A stretch of DNA of 64,000 nucleotides from Jaapia argillacea MUCL 33604 (lineage: Eukaryota > Basidiomycota > Agaricomycetes > Jaapiales > Jaapiaceae), in NCBI GenBank assembly GCA_000697665.1, contig KL197723.1, forward strand, positions 66,213 to 130,212, given 5' to 3'. A program made the translations under genes and the position numbers. The stretch's first letter is position 1; the number at the start of each line of letters is the position of its first letter. The notes under the pieces are model-generated. The model saw only the letters and a program-made list of their open reading frames with translations. It was not told the origin of the DNA and did no database searches. Of the stretch, positions 11,598 to 22,899 are shown in pieces.

Positions 11598-14500
11598 ATG
11601 TCCCATGATTTACTCATGCAGATCAATGCGCTCGAGTACATGCTCACTGGGCACCGGCCATGGGTCATCGGCGATAGCGACGATCGTCACGACGAGCCAT
11701 TACTTCCCGCCAACGGGATGGGCGACGACAAATTCCCAGTCTTTCCGGACGTTTTCGCCCTCCGTGCTTTACTGGTGAAGAGGCAATGCGAAGTTCTCAC
11801 CGCTCATGTCGACGCCAAGGGTAACATAGATTCACCTGTCCCGAAACAGGTCCCAGAGTCGAGAGCTACAAGGCTTGCGGGTGATCCGAAGCGCCTTCTG
11901 TTTCTGAAAATTCACCGCAAGATTCCAAATGGTCATCTAAGAGCGCTGATGAGTCAGTGGGTGGATTTTGGGATTCAACTGGGCCATCCCTTTGGTCGGT
12001 ATGTATCTGCAGTTTGGTCGCCGTCGAGGGAATACTTACCGATAACCGCCTTGCCAGATATTCTTTCCTTGGATTCACGGAATCGGGCTTGAAATCTGGC
12101 CAGCTCCTGTTCTTCAAAGAGGATCGTCGCCTTACTGTGCAGGTTCTGACGAAGAACCTTGATGCTGTTTATCTCAACGGGGGTTATGGGAGGTTTGCAG
12201 CCCGCCTGCAGCTCTCTTTCAGTAGTACAATCGAATGTCTTCAGGTTTATCTTGTCGCTGGCACTGGCTGTTGCGGAATTCTGAACTCCATCTCAAGATT
12301 CCGAACAATCAGGTCGTTCAAGTCCCAGACCTACAAGCAGAAGATGGTTCCCTGTCCAGCGATGGATGTGGGATGATACGCGAATCTGTTGCCCGCTCCA
12401 TTTGCGAGACTCACAAGCTACCCATCGATACTTCTGGTGAGTACTAAGTACCCATGATCACCCTTGTCTTGCGGAAATTTTGATATGATGTGCGAACCAG
12501 TCTTCCAGATCAGAAGGGGAGGTATTAAAGGACTTTTAGTCAGTTATCCAGACGAAGATTTCGATGACATCCTGTTATACCCATATCAAGTGGCGCGACC
12601 TAATCAGTACTCAATCATGTATCACCCTTCGATGCTCAAGTACGAAGGTGGGCCCTCCGAGTTGGAGCTACTTGGCATATCTTCGTGTCCCCCGTCTGCG
12701 AGACTTCATCGGCACTTCATAATTCTTCTCCTGAGCCGAGGTATCTCTCTGGGTGTCCGTCAGGCTGTTTCCCCCGTGGATATGTGTTGAAGTTGGGTGC
12801 AGGTTTTCAAGCGCTTGATGCAAGAGCAAATTGACCTCGTCCGTCGCATTACTGATAGCCGAGATGTTGCAATACGATGCCTCAGAAGAGAGATGGCTGC
12901 AAGCCCGACCTCCAATAAGCCGGCCCAAGAGGGTGAGTTCACCTCTTGTTGGCTGGGTCCTTTTGACATCCCCGGACTTCTAGTTTATGAGGTCATGCGC
13001 GCCGGTCATGAGCTGAAGGAACCTTTCGTGGAATCAAAATTGGTGGCGTTCCAAAACAACCAGTATCGCCGTTTAAAGGAAAACTTCGGTATCCCCGTCG
13101 AGGTATGTGACTACTAGACTGCAGCCTAGTTAAGTCACCCCTACCCCGCCTTCAGTCTTCGTGCTACCTCTACGGCGTCATCGACGAGTATGGCCTATTA
13201 GATGAAGGCTATGTCTTCATCAGCTTGACCGGTCGATCAGTGCCCCAAGGTGTGGATGTCCTAGTGGGAAGGTATGTGGACATAATTCCCGCCTATCAAC
13301 AAGGGATTGAATTCAACCTCAGGAACCCCTCTTTTTGTCCTGAAGGTAGGCTTTCTGTTGGATTTCCTTCGATGCTCCCAAAACATCGGGATAGATCTCC
13401 GAGTCTTTCGTACCGCCGATAATCGAGAGATGTATCGGCCCCTAGGACACCTTAGAAATTGTATCGGTAAGCGCTTGGTGTGGCCGTCTTAAACGAATTA
13501 TGGAGCTGACCGGGTCACGTTCATGCAGTGTTCTCGCAAATTTCCTCTCATTCGGTTCCGGACACAATGGCGTCAGGGTACGCTCGAATCTGTTCCCATC
13601 TCGAGATCATCAGCGTGATTGTGGTCCATGCCAGTGATCTCGACGGTGACAAATACTTTGTAACATGGGATCCACTCCTCATTCCGACTTCCCAAACGGA
13701 GTATCGCCAACCTGTTTCATTCGTCCCTCTACGCAACTGGAGCTTGCAGAATATAAAGGTTGCTGCCGTGGAGACGTTCGTTGAACTCAGGTTCAACTAT
13801 CTTCTTGGGACCATGGTGAACGAGTGGGAAAGAGCAGCTCTGGCTGATCCACGGCTTGCACGGGGTCAATATCCACGGGAACTTGCAAGGCTGATAGAAT
13901 CTACGCTAGTACATTTCCAACCGTTTGACAGATCCAGAGAGTTGCTGACGATCATGATGAAAGGATATGGTGAAGTCGGGCGAAAGTCCGCGTGCGCTGT
14001 CTCAAGAGTTTCAGACTTTGAGATCACAATCCTCTCTGGGCCTATCCACTAGAACTTCCTCCTGCGTAAACCCGATCCAGGTGTTGCGCGAACTCGTTCC
14101 CCAGGAGCGTATCACCCGTATGAACCATTATAACTGTGATAAAGCACTGTTGCCGAAGGGGGAACGTCCTGCTGGCTGGCTACGACACATATCTGACGGA
14201 GCCAAAGTTATCAACCAGTTCGGAGGAGACCTCCAAAAAGCTTTGGATTCAGACACCCTGGAGAGTTCGTTCTTATTTAATCAATTTTTTCTTCCGATGA
14301 TGCTGACTCCAGTAATGTTCAGATGAATATGGAAACACGGAGTCGCAAACGCTGAGAGAAACAGACAAAGTCAGGCTGAGATATATGTCCCACTATTTTG
14401 GGGGTGGGTAACTTCTGTTGACGCCTTTGTCACATGCTGATACTCGGAGCGATTCAGGCGGGACAAGAAAACAATCAGCGGAGCAAGAGATGCGAGCCTC

Positions 14501-14702
14501 TGCCTGGTGCGATTGGTAGCGAAAAGCTGGCCCACTCATCTCATCACATTTCTGGCAGGTACGCTCTAGGCTACAAGCAGAAGAAACAATCCTTCGCGTG
14601 GTTGGGAATGCGATATCTGAACAAGATCAAAGCAGGTAGGCCTCCCAGTGTTACGTTGATCACGGACTGACCTCTCCGGCAGAATCGACTGCCGGGTTGT
14701 AG
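11598..14702 (+). CDS. RNA-dependent RNA polymerase (QDE-1/Rdp1 class) with short N terminus
   Basis: RNAi-type polymerase that copies single-stranded RNA into double-stranded RNA for quelling and small-RNA silencing. Seen in order: RYSFLGFTESGLKSGQLLFF and YGRFAARLQLSFSSTIE (12058-12250), DGCGMIRESVARSI (near 12370), FQIRRGGIKGLLVSYP (near 12500), a PSMLKYEGG block (near 12640), YGVIDEYGLLDEGYVFISL (near 13190), and the catalytic Asp triad in MASG-DLDGDKYFVTWDPLLIP. Removing intron 13578-13634 places DLDGD (13636-13650) directly after MASG, as in the family. The C terminus WLGMRYLNKIKAESTAGL ends at TAG 14700-14702. About a dozen short introns leave roughly 820 residues, shorter than usual for this class (more than 1000). 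The missing part is N-terminal to the core. The core looks intact. Confidence 0.88.
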
Positions 14703-15001
14703 ATGTTCGTTTGTCGTTTGTCCCTCGGTCGTTTGTGGAAGATCCAACGTTTCTCCTTTGTACATTCAATTTCTGCGCTGTACATTTGTACTCACAAGTC
14801 AGAGAAACCGTTGCTCAGACTGTGATGGGTAAAGAAAAACGCTATAAAGCAGAAGAAATCGGTAGGAATCTGAGACAAAATATCTGCTACAGTGTGCGAT
14901 TACTAGAGTACATTTGAAAAAAGAATCATCAGAAAACATGCTAGACGGGGGTTCCTCGGTCGCGACGTCCGTTACTTGACAAAAACAACTCCTTCAACTC
15001 C

Positions 15002-16849
15002 TCACAACTCCTGCTTAGCGCTCCCCGTGGCTTCCATGACCTTCCCTTTCACACTGCTTGCGCCTCCCTTCAGACTCTCAGTGCTCGCCCGACCCTTCAA
15101 ACTGTCGGTGCTGGCCTTCCCATAAGCACTGGCGCTGCTCGCCTTCTCTCCCGCGTAATCCGTAGCATCTCCGTACTTCTCGTTAGCATACCCCTTACCC
15201 TGCTCATATTTCTCCCCAGCATACTTCTTGCTGTTGTCGACGTGACCCCCAAGGATGTCTAAAACCTGGCCCAGCTTCTCTTCGGCGATTTCTACGCCGG
15301 AACAAACGAGATCCCGAATCTTGTTGTAGAGACTTTCAGTGCGGGTTTGCGTCTGAACCCAGCGGATACGCACTTCCTCTAAAATAGAGCGAGTGTAAGG
15401 ATAGGGGTAGAAAAACGGTGACTGGAATCACGTACGCAATAATCCAGGTCTTGAAGTCGGAAGTCCGGACTCGGATACACCATGCTCCCTCAAGTATGCC
15501 CTCAACCTGGCATCAGGCCAAGTGAGATAAGCAACAGTGCGAGAGCTCGCGTCCTTGTAACTGGACAACATATGCGTCAGCGATTAACTCGACAGAATCG
15601 GGTGAGTGATGACTCACTGATCATTCATGGCCTTCATGAGTTCGTCACGCTTGACTTGGGCATCACTGCGAAGATAGCCATGCTCAATCAACCAAGAACG
15701 CATGTCGCTGTCCTTCCAAGGACCCCAGATGACGTCCTGTGCATTGTTGTAATTGTCACTAGACGACGGGGTCAACAACTTATAACCTCAAATCCAAAGA
15801 CAGACTTACGCAATGAGCTTCTGCATCTTCTCTCGCTTGACCTCCGCATCGGACTTGATAACATTATGGTCAATAAGCCATTGCCTGGTATCGCTGTCGC
15901 TCCATGTCGACCAAACGGGTTTAGAGGTGTCGTAGTAATATTCATTCATCTTCCCGTACAGCGCATCACGACGCTTCTCGAAATCGGTTTTGATAACGCC
16001 GTGTTCGAGCAGCCAGTCACGCTACGGGATAACCAATCAGTGATGCAAAAAATCAACTGAACAAAAGAAAGGCTTACGATGTACGAGTCCGACCAAGCCT
16101 TCCAAACAGGATCCATCGTGCTAGCGTACGAATCTTGCATATACTTGAGCATTTCGTCACGAGTCACCTGCTGCTTTGTTCGAATAACACCCTTCTCTTC
16201 GAGGTAAGACCTCAACTGGTTGTCATCCCAGGTCGAGTAGACGTAATCCTTCGTATCGTCCAGCTTCCGTGCAGCAGTCTGGGTGGCCTGTGCGATAACC
16301 GAAGAAACAGACTTCGAAGCTTGATGCTTAGAGTCGCCATGAATAGCGGTCGAAGCAGAGGCCGATGCGGTCGACGACAACGAGGAAGCGTAATCCGTGT
16401 AATACTTGTAGTTCTGCTTGGCAGCGAGAACCAATTGTTCACGAGGACCAGAAGGGGCGACTACACCTTGCTCGAGAAGGAACTCTCGGAGGCGAGATTC
16501 GTCCCAAGCGTCAAAGGTAGAATCCTTGACGTCCTGGTACGACTTTTGGAGCTTGGCGTACTGCTCGGCAGTCCAGACGGACGCAGAGTTCCAGTTCGCT
16601 TCGACGAGGTCTTGAAGCTGTGTTTTCGAGTAGCCTTTCGGGGCTTCGATATGGTGGTGATTAAGCCATGCTTTCAAATGTTTCTCGTCCCAATCCTTGT
16701 ATTCTATTCCAGGCCATCAACCATCAGCCCAAACTTAAACCTTTGACCATGGAACCGAAAGTCGACATACCTGGTTGCTCAGAGCTAAACCAACTGGCCT
16801 GGACACCGAGAGCAAGGACGAGGAATACGACAAAAGATGATGGTCGCAT
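15002..16849 (-). CDS. ish1: Ish1-type stress response protein with seven Ish1 motifs
   Basis: Family: fission yeast Ish1 is a stress-induced nuclear-envelope protein. Seen: signal peptide MRPSSFVVFLVLALGVQAS (ATG 16847-16849), then seven repeats of about 45-60 residues. Each has a core of W, Asp and a helix ending in a V/I position: DEKHLKAWLNHHHI, DESRLREFLLEQGVV, DDNQLRSYLEEKGVI, DSYIRDWLLEHGVI, DSDTRQWLIDHNVI, DSDMRSWLIEHGYL, DARLRAYLREHGVS. A Ser/Ala-rich linker separates repeats two and three (near 16350). The C-terminal tail (15300-15005) has degenerate YA.EKY and SLKG repeats and ends GSAKQEL. Short introns sit between several repeats, suggesting growth by exon duplication. Two TGACGTC elements lie upstream. 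Confidence 0.9.
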
Positions 16850-16916
16850 TGTGGGGGGAAGTAAGGAATCAAAGGGGAGACCATCGAGTTTTAATACTGC
16901 TGTAGGATGGCGCGAG

Positions 16917-16924
16917 TGACGTCG
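16917..16924. promoter_or_regulatory. CRE-like element TGACGTCG upstream of ish1
   Basis: TGACGTC core 68 bp from the ish1 start codon. Atf/CREB-type bZIP factors bind this core. Assignment to ish1 rests on position and on the known Atf1 control of the fission yeast gene. Confidence 0.45.
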
Positions 16925-17016
16925 ATGAGCGTCGTACCCTGACCGCTGAGGCACAAATATGTCGTCACCGTCTTGTATTGTCACAAACGCGCCAATCACG
17001 CGCGGAAGGAGTCACA

Positions 17017-17023
17017 GACGTCA
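17017..17023. promoter_or_regulatory. Second CRE-like element GACGTCA upstream of ish1
   Basis: Reverse-orientation TGACGTC core, 168 bp from the ish1 start. Together with the first copy it makes a spaced pair in the divergent promoter. Confidence 0.4.
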
Positions 17024-17024
17024 C

Positions 17025-17744
17025 GCAGATACAGGCCTAACGCTCCATAGAGGGTTAGTTGCCCACACTCCACAACCTTGCTCTGCTTTTCTCCTATCAA
17101 CCTTCCTGTCTCGTTCTCAAGCAGTGTGCGTGAGCCGAGCAGTGGCCATTTTCACGCTCCCAACCATCTGGGTTTGGCTGCGGACATCAGTCGGTGGAAT
17201 TCGACCTCGCGAAGCAGTGCAGTCGCGTGCTGCCAAGTCCAACTGCGAAAACCGATAGAGACAATCTCTCGCAGTTGTTCAAAGCACTGAAAGCGAGTTC
17301 AAAGCTACTCACATCCAAATGACCTCCTTGTTCAGTGGATACGTATTTTCACTGTAGTCGGAGGCGCTTGTTCAATTTTAGGTCGCGCCCTTTTGTAGCG
17401 TGTTTGTCTGGATTCTGATCAAAGCACTGCTTTTTTTACTCGGAGCCAGGTGGGCGTCTGTGCCAAGGCCACAGACACAGCCTTTGCGCTGTAATGTTGA
17501 TTGGTCCGGACTCTGTTTTTATCCACCGCTGCCCTGCTTCGCCGATGTGGCCTTGTATCTGAACACAAAGCAACCCAACAATGCGTGGCATATGGAGGTG
17601 CAGCTTATATAGCCTCGGAGTGGTCATCTCCTTGATCATTCCCGTCTCGCCCACTCACCCTAACCTCGACCGACTCTTAGGTGGTTGTGCCGATTCTTTC
17701 TTGCTCTCCCAATCCGCCCTTTCCGTTATCGATTTACTCGCTCC
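17025..17744. other. Remainder of divergent intergenic region
   Basis: It lies between ish1 (minus) and the small hypothetical gene (plus). A short ATG reading at 17581-17769 with a hydrophobic stretch is in a different frame from the downstream gene and was not accepted. Nothing else was recognised. Confidence 0.4.
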
Positions 17745-18380
17745 ATGGGACTCATCTCACCAAACATGATCCACGACCAATCTCCCCGCCATCGATTCTC
17801 ATTATCATCCAAACGATCACGAACGCCCAAGGATCCTAAAGATCCCAATAAACCCCTTCAAGTTTGTCTATACATCTTCCCCAACGATGAATGGGAGCTC
17901 GGGTGGACGATTCGAGGTCCAAAACCTGGAAGCGATGACTCTATCATTCAGCGTCGAATTCAGTACCATAAGGACCAATATCCGACATGGACAGCTGGGA
18001 CATGGACGACTCTACGACCAGCACGGGACCTCGGAGATGCCATTGAAATCCCGGTATCTGTGATGTCCTTGAAGGAAAGACAAGTACTCGAGGAGATCTG
18101 CGGGATATTTGGGTCGATGGTGGCAGAGGAGAAATTAGTTTGGGACTCGAGACAGTGGATCGATGCGATCCTACTGCGATGCTCATATTGGGAGATCATG
18201 ACTGGGGAAGAATATCATACAACCATGGAGAAAGCCCGATCTCAAATAGTGAGTCCCTAGGCCTTTGAGCATATGGTGGGTGATCTGACTCTTGACTCTT
18301 CCCCCTAGAGACCGCCTTCCTCACCGTCTTCGCGGACTTCAACTGTTTCGGTTCCCTTTCACGATATGTCCACAGACTAG
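17745..18380 (+). CDS. Small hypothetical fungal protein
   Basis: Not recognised. Two exons (17745-18248, 18309-18380) joined by a 60-nt intron with gtgagt donor and ccctag acceptor in phase. The protein starts MGLISPNMIHDQSPRHRF; an internal ATG at 17766 is an alternative start. After a basic Ser/Arg-rich leader (residues about 8-30) there is a compact folded-looking region with KPLQVCLYIFPNDEWELGW near residues 40-58 and a regular helix ELEEICGIFGSMVAEEK-like stretch near 130. A Ser/Thr-rich tail ends HDMSTD. The aromatic spacing (W at WELGW, YPTWTAGTW) suggests a globular cytosolic protein. No signal peptide or membrane helix is visible. Confidence 0.6.
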
Positions 18381-19692
18381 TGTTCGCTCCATTTCCGATA
18401 AATTATCCACCGCAATATGTATTCCTTAGCATTTCGACATAGGTTCAACATTTTGTTCGTTGTGTTCCGCTTAGGTAGAACAGTAGGTTTCGTCTCGTCG
18501 TTGTATACACACTGACTGGGTTATTACCAGAGAATCACGGCTTTTGCAGTATCGAGGGACCGCATATACAGTGATACACCGCCAATTTTCACATCTCAAA
18601 CGCGGACACGATTTCGCGTGATCTTGAACCTTGCGACAAAGTCCATGCCACTTTTCGATCGGAGATGTTGGGACAACTCCCTGTGCCAGAAGAAAGTGCT
18701 GGAATGGCGGACATCAAGTCTCGAGAGTTGCGAGTCACGGTCGTCCGACAGTCATATCTACGTTCTAAATGAGATCCACCGTTGACCCCACAGATGAGCA
18801 GCAATAAGTCAAGAGTCGGGATCTCCTGGCAGTGATCATCTGTGTTTCAACTATTTTCAAATACGCAGAGGATCAATCTCCGTATGCCCCAGTAGAGGTT
18901 GACAGAGGTGCACGAGGGGATGCAGGGCGTTTTCCGGTAAAAGCTAGCAAGCCAAGGTCGATGGGGAATGTCTCGGTTGGTCGATACAATCATCCAAGAC
19001 TACGAGCGGCAAAGAGTTGAGGCTCAAGGTGTTGATGAACATTAGTCTTCCGGACTCACAAACGAGGGCGGGCATGGTCAAGCAAACGTTGGGATTTGTG
19101 AGGCCGACTGTATGTGGGTAGGTTGAGTCGGAAGCCTCAGCAAAGATAAGTATAGGGAAGAAGGGTTCTCGAGAGCAAAGTCGAAAAGAGATTGCAGAAG
19201 ATCAAAAAGATCTCCTTCGACATTTACAAATTCCCAGCATCAGTTTCGTCAATGCGTCAGCGTTCGCTGACTTCGGGAAGCACAAGCTCCACCGTCATAC
19301 AGTGGATTTGACCCCATGACTGCGAGACAGCCTTGCTGCTGCTTGACGTTCGACTCCGAGGACAGACGGACGATATCTTGCTGAGAGCTGCATCTATCTC
19401 TGCATTCCTCCGGTTTCTTGGCACTTTTCACGGTTGCAGATCCCGTTCCGCGAGGCACGAAAGGGACCGAAGATAAGCCAAGCCACGTGATTCTCAGATC
19501 CTTGCACATGCAGATACCAAAACGGGACGACATAGAAGCCACCCAGTATCGCACGAAAGAACAGATATCAAAAACAGCCCATGATGGACCCGCTCCGACC
19601 TTTTGATATATCTCCCAAGGATCCATCTTTCCGCCTAGGCAATCTCCACTCCTTGGAGCAAGCTCCTCTCCTCCTTTTTCCTTACCCCCATC
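18381..19692. other. 1.3-kb intergenic stretch upstream of the permease
   Basis: No recognised gene. A minus-strand ATG-started frame of 125 codons (19249-19626) has no family features and sits in the probable permease promoter. No repeats were noticed. Confidence 0.5.
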
Positions 19693-22600
19693 ATGTCGAC
19701 CGGCCTACATCCACATGTCGTTTCCCTTAGTTCGTCGCTGGACGAAGATGACAGGGAGCTTGAGGCCCTGGGATATGTCCCTTCGTTCAAGAGAGAGTTT
19801 TCCAATCTGGCTACGGTTAGTTTTCGAGCTTTTTTCTAGCTAGGGGAGCGTCAGTGTTCATGGGCCCTATGTTGTTTCGTAGATCAGTTTCGCGTTCAGT
19901 ATCATGGTAAATATACTTCTCATTGATATTTCTGTCGTAAGTAGTTGACGTTGGTCGTGTGATAGGGTTTGTGCTCCAGTGTAGCTACGACGTTCAACAC
20001 GCCGCTACTCCTCGGTGGTCCCGCTTCGGTATGGCCACGTACCATGGCTGATTTTCGTCGTGCTGACTGATTCTAAGGTAACATGGTGTTGGATTCTCGG
20101 AGCGTGCATGTGCTTCACCCTCGGTCAGTCCCCTCGGTTCGTCGCAATTCAATCCCACCGCTGACATCCCCGTGTTTTTGATCCTAGGTTCCAGTATTGC
20201 TGAGATCGTCAGTGCATTCCCCACGTGTGGTGGTTTGTATGTAACCTCCATCGATCTCCGTCCATTTATTGTCGTATTTACGAACTCTTGGTTCTCCTAG
20301 GTATACCGCTTCTGCCCAACTTTGCCCGAAGAGGCATCGAGCAAAGGTCGGCTGGGTTGTCGGCTGGTTGAATATCCTAGGTACCTGTTCCCCTTGATTC
20401 CCCTGATTATTTGTGGCCACATGGATTTTCGTCCCCCATTCTTTACTTCTCGTAGGTCAAGTCGCTGGTCTTTCTTCCACTGAATTCGGGTTGTCAAGTA
20501 TGATCTGGGCTGCTGTCAATGTTGCGAAAGTGGGTCTCGCCCCGTCTTTCCCTATCTTTCATTTCCTTATATTAGACTTATCTCATAGGATGGCAACTAC
20601 ACAGTGACGCCCGTAAGATCACCGTCAACGTAACCTGCCCATATACTCACTTTTTCTAGGGTATGATCGTCGGGCTCTTCTCTGGCCTTCTGATCTTCCA
20701 TGGTATCCTCGTAAGTTCACTCCAATACCATTCCTCCCCTCTCTACCACCCTTCTGATCTGTATGCCCTTCGTTCGCTATGATAGAACTCCCTGGCAACA
20801 CGCTACCTAGCCCAACTCACGAAAGGTTTCGTATTCGTCAATATCGGCACTACAATCCGTTCGTACTTTCTCTCCATCCCACTCTCCTTGTGATCTCGTG
20901 CTTACGCCTCCGTCCCCTTACGTTTGGGACCTTGTGTATATGAATCAGTCATCATCATTGTCTTACTCGCTACGACCCCCCGCTCCGAGATGCATGCCGC
21001 AAGCTATGTGTTCGGATCTGCTGGTATCGTTAACCAGACCGGTGGCTGGAATACGGGTATTGCATTCTTGTTTGGGTTGTTGAGTGTCCAGTGGACTGTG
21101 AGTTCGCTCCTGCTCTTTGTTGCCTAGTTTGATGTGCTGAATTTGTTTGGATTCAGATGACGGTAGGTGTTAACACCGACTGTATGCTATGTATTCTTTT
21201 ATCTGACAGTTGGTTTTGTTGCTATAGGATTATGATGCGACTGCTCATATTTCGTGAGTACTTTATCTAACATTGAATGTGGAAGGTTCTGACTCCGGTT
21301 TTGGTCCGTAGGGAGGAAGTCAGGAGGGCCGCATATGCAGGTACTTTGTCATCTCGTCCACCCTTCACGAATAGTCCTTTGACGCATATATGCACTTTTC
21401 AGCTCCTTCTGCTATTTTCATTGCAGGTAAATCACCAGATCTCTACTCGTGTTCAACAGTTTGTGCTTACCTGGCTGTGTAGTCATTGGAACAGGTATCT
21501 TGGGTTGGCTCCTCAACATTATCCTCGTCTTGTGCTCGGGACCTCTGTACGTGGTTAACTCTTCTACGAATCTACATTGCTACTACGTATCCACAATGCT
21601 TATTGTATTTGCAGCGAGAATTTGCCAGGTCCTTCTGGCTCTGCCTTCCTTGAGGTACGCACCAGCCATATCCCCTTTTAGTGGATAGAACTGATCACGT
21701 TCTTCGAACCCCAGATTATGGCTCTCCGCATGGGCAAACCAGGAGCCCTCTTTTTGTGGGTGTGTACACAACTTCTCCCTCGCCTAAAAGCCACTCTGTT
21801 GGTCTTCCCTTTCTTATCCTTATCGTTAACATAAGTTATGTAATCTTTCCAGAGTTTCGTATGTCTGACGGCGTTCTTCGTGTGTCAAACCGCCCTTCAA
21901 GCATGTGCCCGCACGGTCTTTGCCTTCTCTCGTGATCATGGTGCTCCATCCTCCCTACCCCCCTCAGTTTCTTCATCCCTGATTGAACTTGGTGCGCAGG
22001 TTTCCCCGATCGAGGCTACTTGAGCAAGAACAGCGAATGGACGTTGACTCCCCTCCGAGCTATCTGGGCAACTACCATCTTCTCCATCATCCCTGGTCTG
22101 TTGGATTTCGCAAGTCCAGTTGCTGCCAACGCTATCTTCTCGTTGACGGCAATGGCTCTTGACTTGTCATACATCATTCCTATCTTCCTGTTTGTCGCAA
22201 TTCCTCATTCGTGTCGGGTGACATACTGACGTTTAGTGTTTGGGAAGACGTCGAGTATATGGCAAACATCCCGAAGTCAACTTCAAACCAGGACCGTTCT
22301 ATATGGGTGATGGGTTTGTTGGACTTGCGGCCAACTCGATTTGTATCGTTTGGACGTTGTTCGTTTGCGTCATCTTCTCGCTACCCACTGTGATGCCTGT
22401 CACTGCGGCTAACATGAACTACGCTTCGGTGAGTTGACCCTCGAGTTTCTGGTGTGGTTGTGAGATTGATGTGTGGGTCTGCTAGGTGATCACTGTTGGA
22501 GTTATCGTCCTGTCTGGGTGAGTGTTACTTTGGGTTGGTCAATCGTATTACTGACGAGATTGTATGACACAGGATCTGGTTCTTCGCTGGGTGAGTCTCC

Positions 22601-22752
22601 GTCATTCGTCTCGTCTCTACTGCTTTTGTACTGACAATCTGAATAGTGGTCGTCGCCATTACCATGGGCCCACCTCAAACTTACAAGAGAAGACAGACGG
22701 TCAAGGAGACGGAGACGACGACGATCTCAAGAATGAAAAGCAAGACGCTTAG
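19693..22752 (+). CDS. Amino-acid/GABA/choline-type permease (APC superfamily), very exon-rich
   Basis: Plasma- or vacuolar-membrane transporter of the fungal Uga4/Hnm1-like APC group; the substrate (amino acid, GABA, choline or thiamine) cannot be fixed. Seen: N-terminal tail MSTGLHPHVVSLSSSLDEDD, the TM1 signature FSIMGLCSSVATTFNTPLL, SIAEIVSAFPTCGGLYTASA, GWLNILGQVAGLSS, then the family motif QWTMTDYDATAHISEEVRRA (assembled near 21090-21340), GTGILGWLLNIILVLCSGPL, CARTVFAFSRDHG and LTPLRAIWATTIFSIIPGLL. In total about 12 helices and roughly 520 residues. About 20 introns split it, leaving several exons of 24-30 nt and one of 6 nt (21157-21162). It ends in a polar acidic tail DGDDDDLKNEKQDA. 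Confidence 0.9.
21157..21162 (+). other. 6-nt micro-exon (Met-Thr) in the permease
   Basis: ATGACG is flanked by attcag on the left and gtaggt on the right. It supplies the MT of the conserved WTMTDYDA motif between the exon ending TGGACT and the exon 21228-21253. Confidence 0.7.
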
Positions 22753-22899
22753 ACTCCACTTCCCTTGACGACCGCCATTGGTCCATTCTTGCATATATAT
22801 CTATCTATCCTTGCTGGGATAGGAGACCTCACGATCTGCTACATAGTAATTAATTTATTCACTTTTGCAAATAGTTATCGACATCTCCGATTAGTAGAT

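Noticed and set aside
19249-19626. Minus-strand 125-codon frame upstream of the permease
   Set aside because: It has an ATG but no domain, no codon pattern unlike background and no splice continuity, and it lies where the permease promoter is expected.
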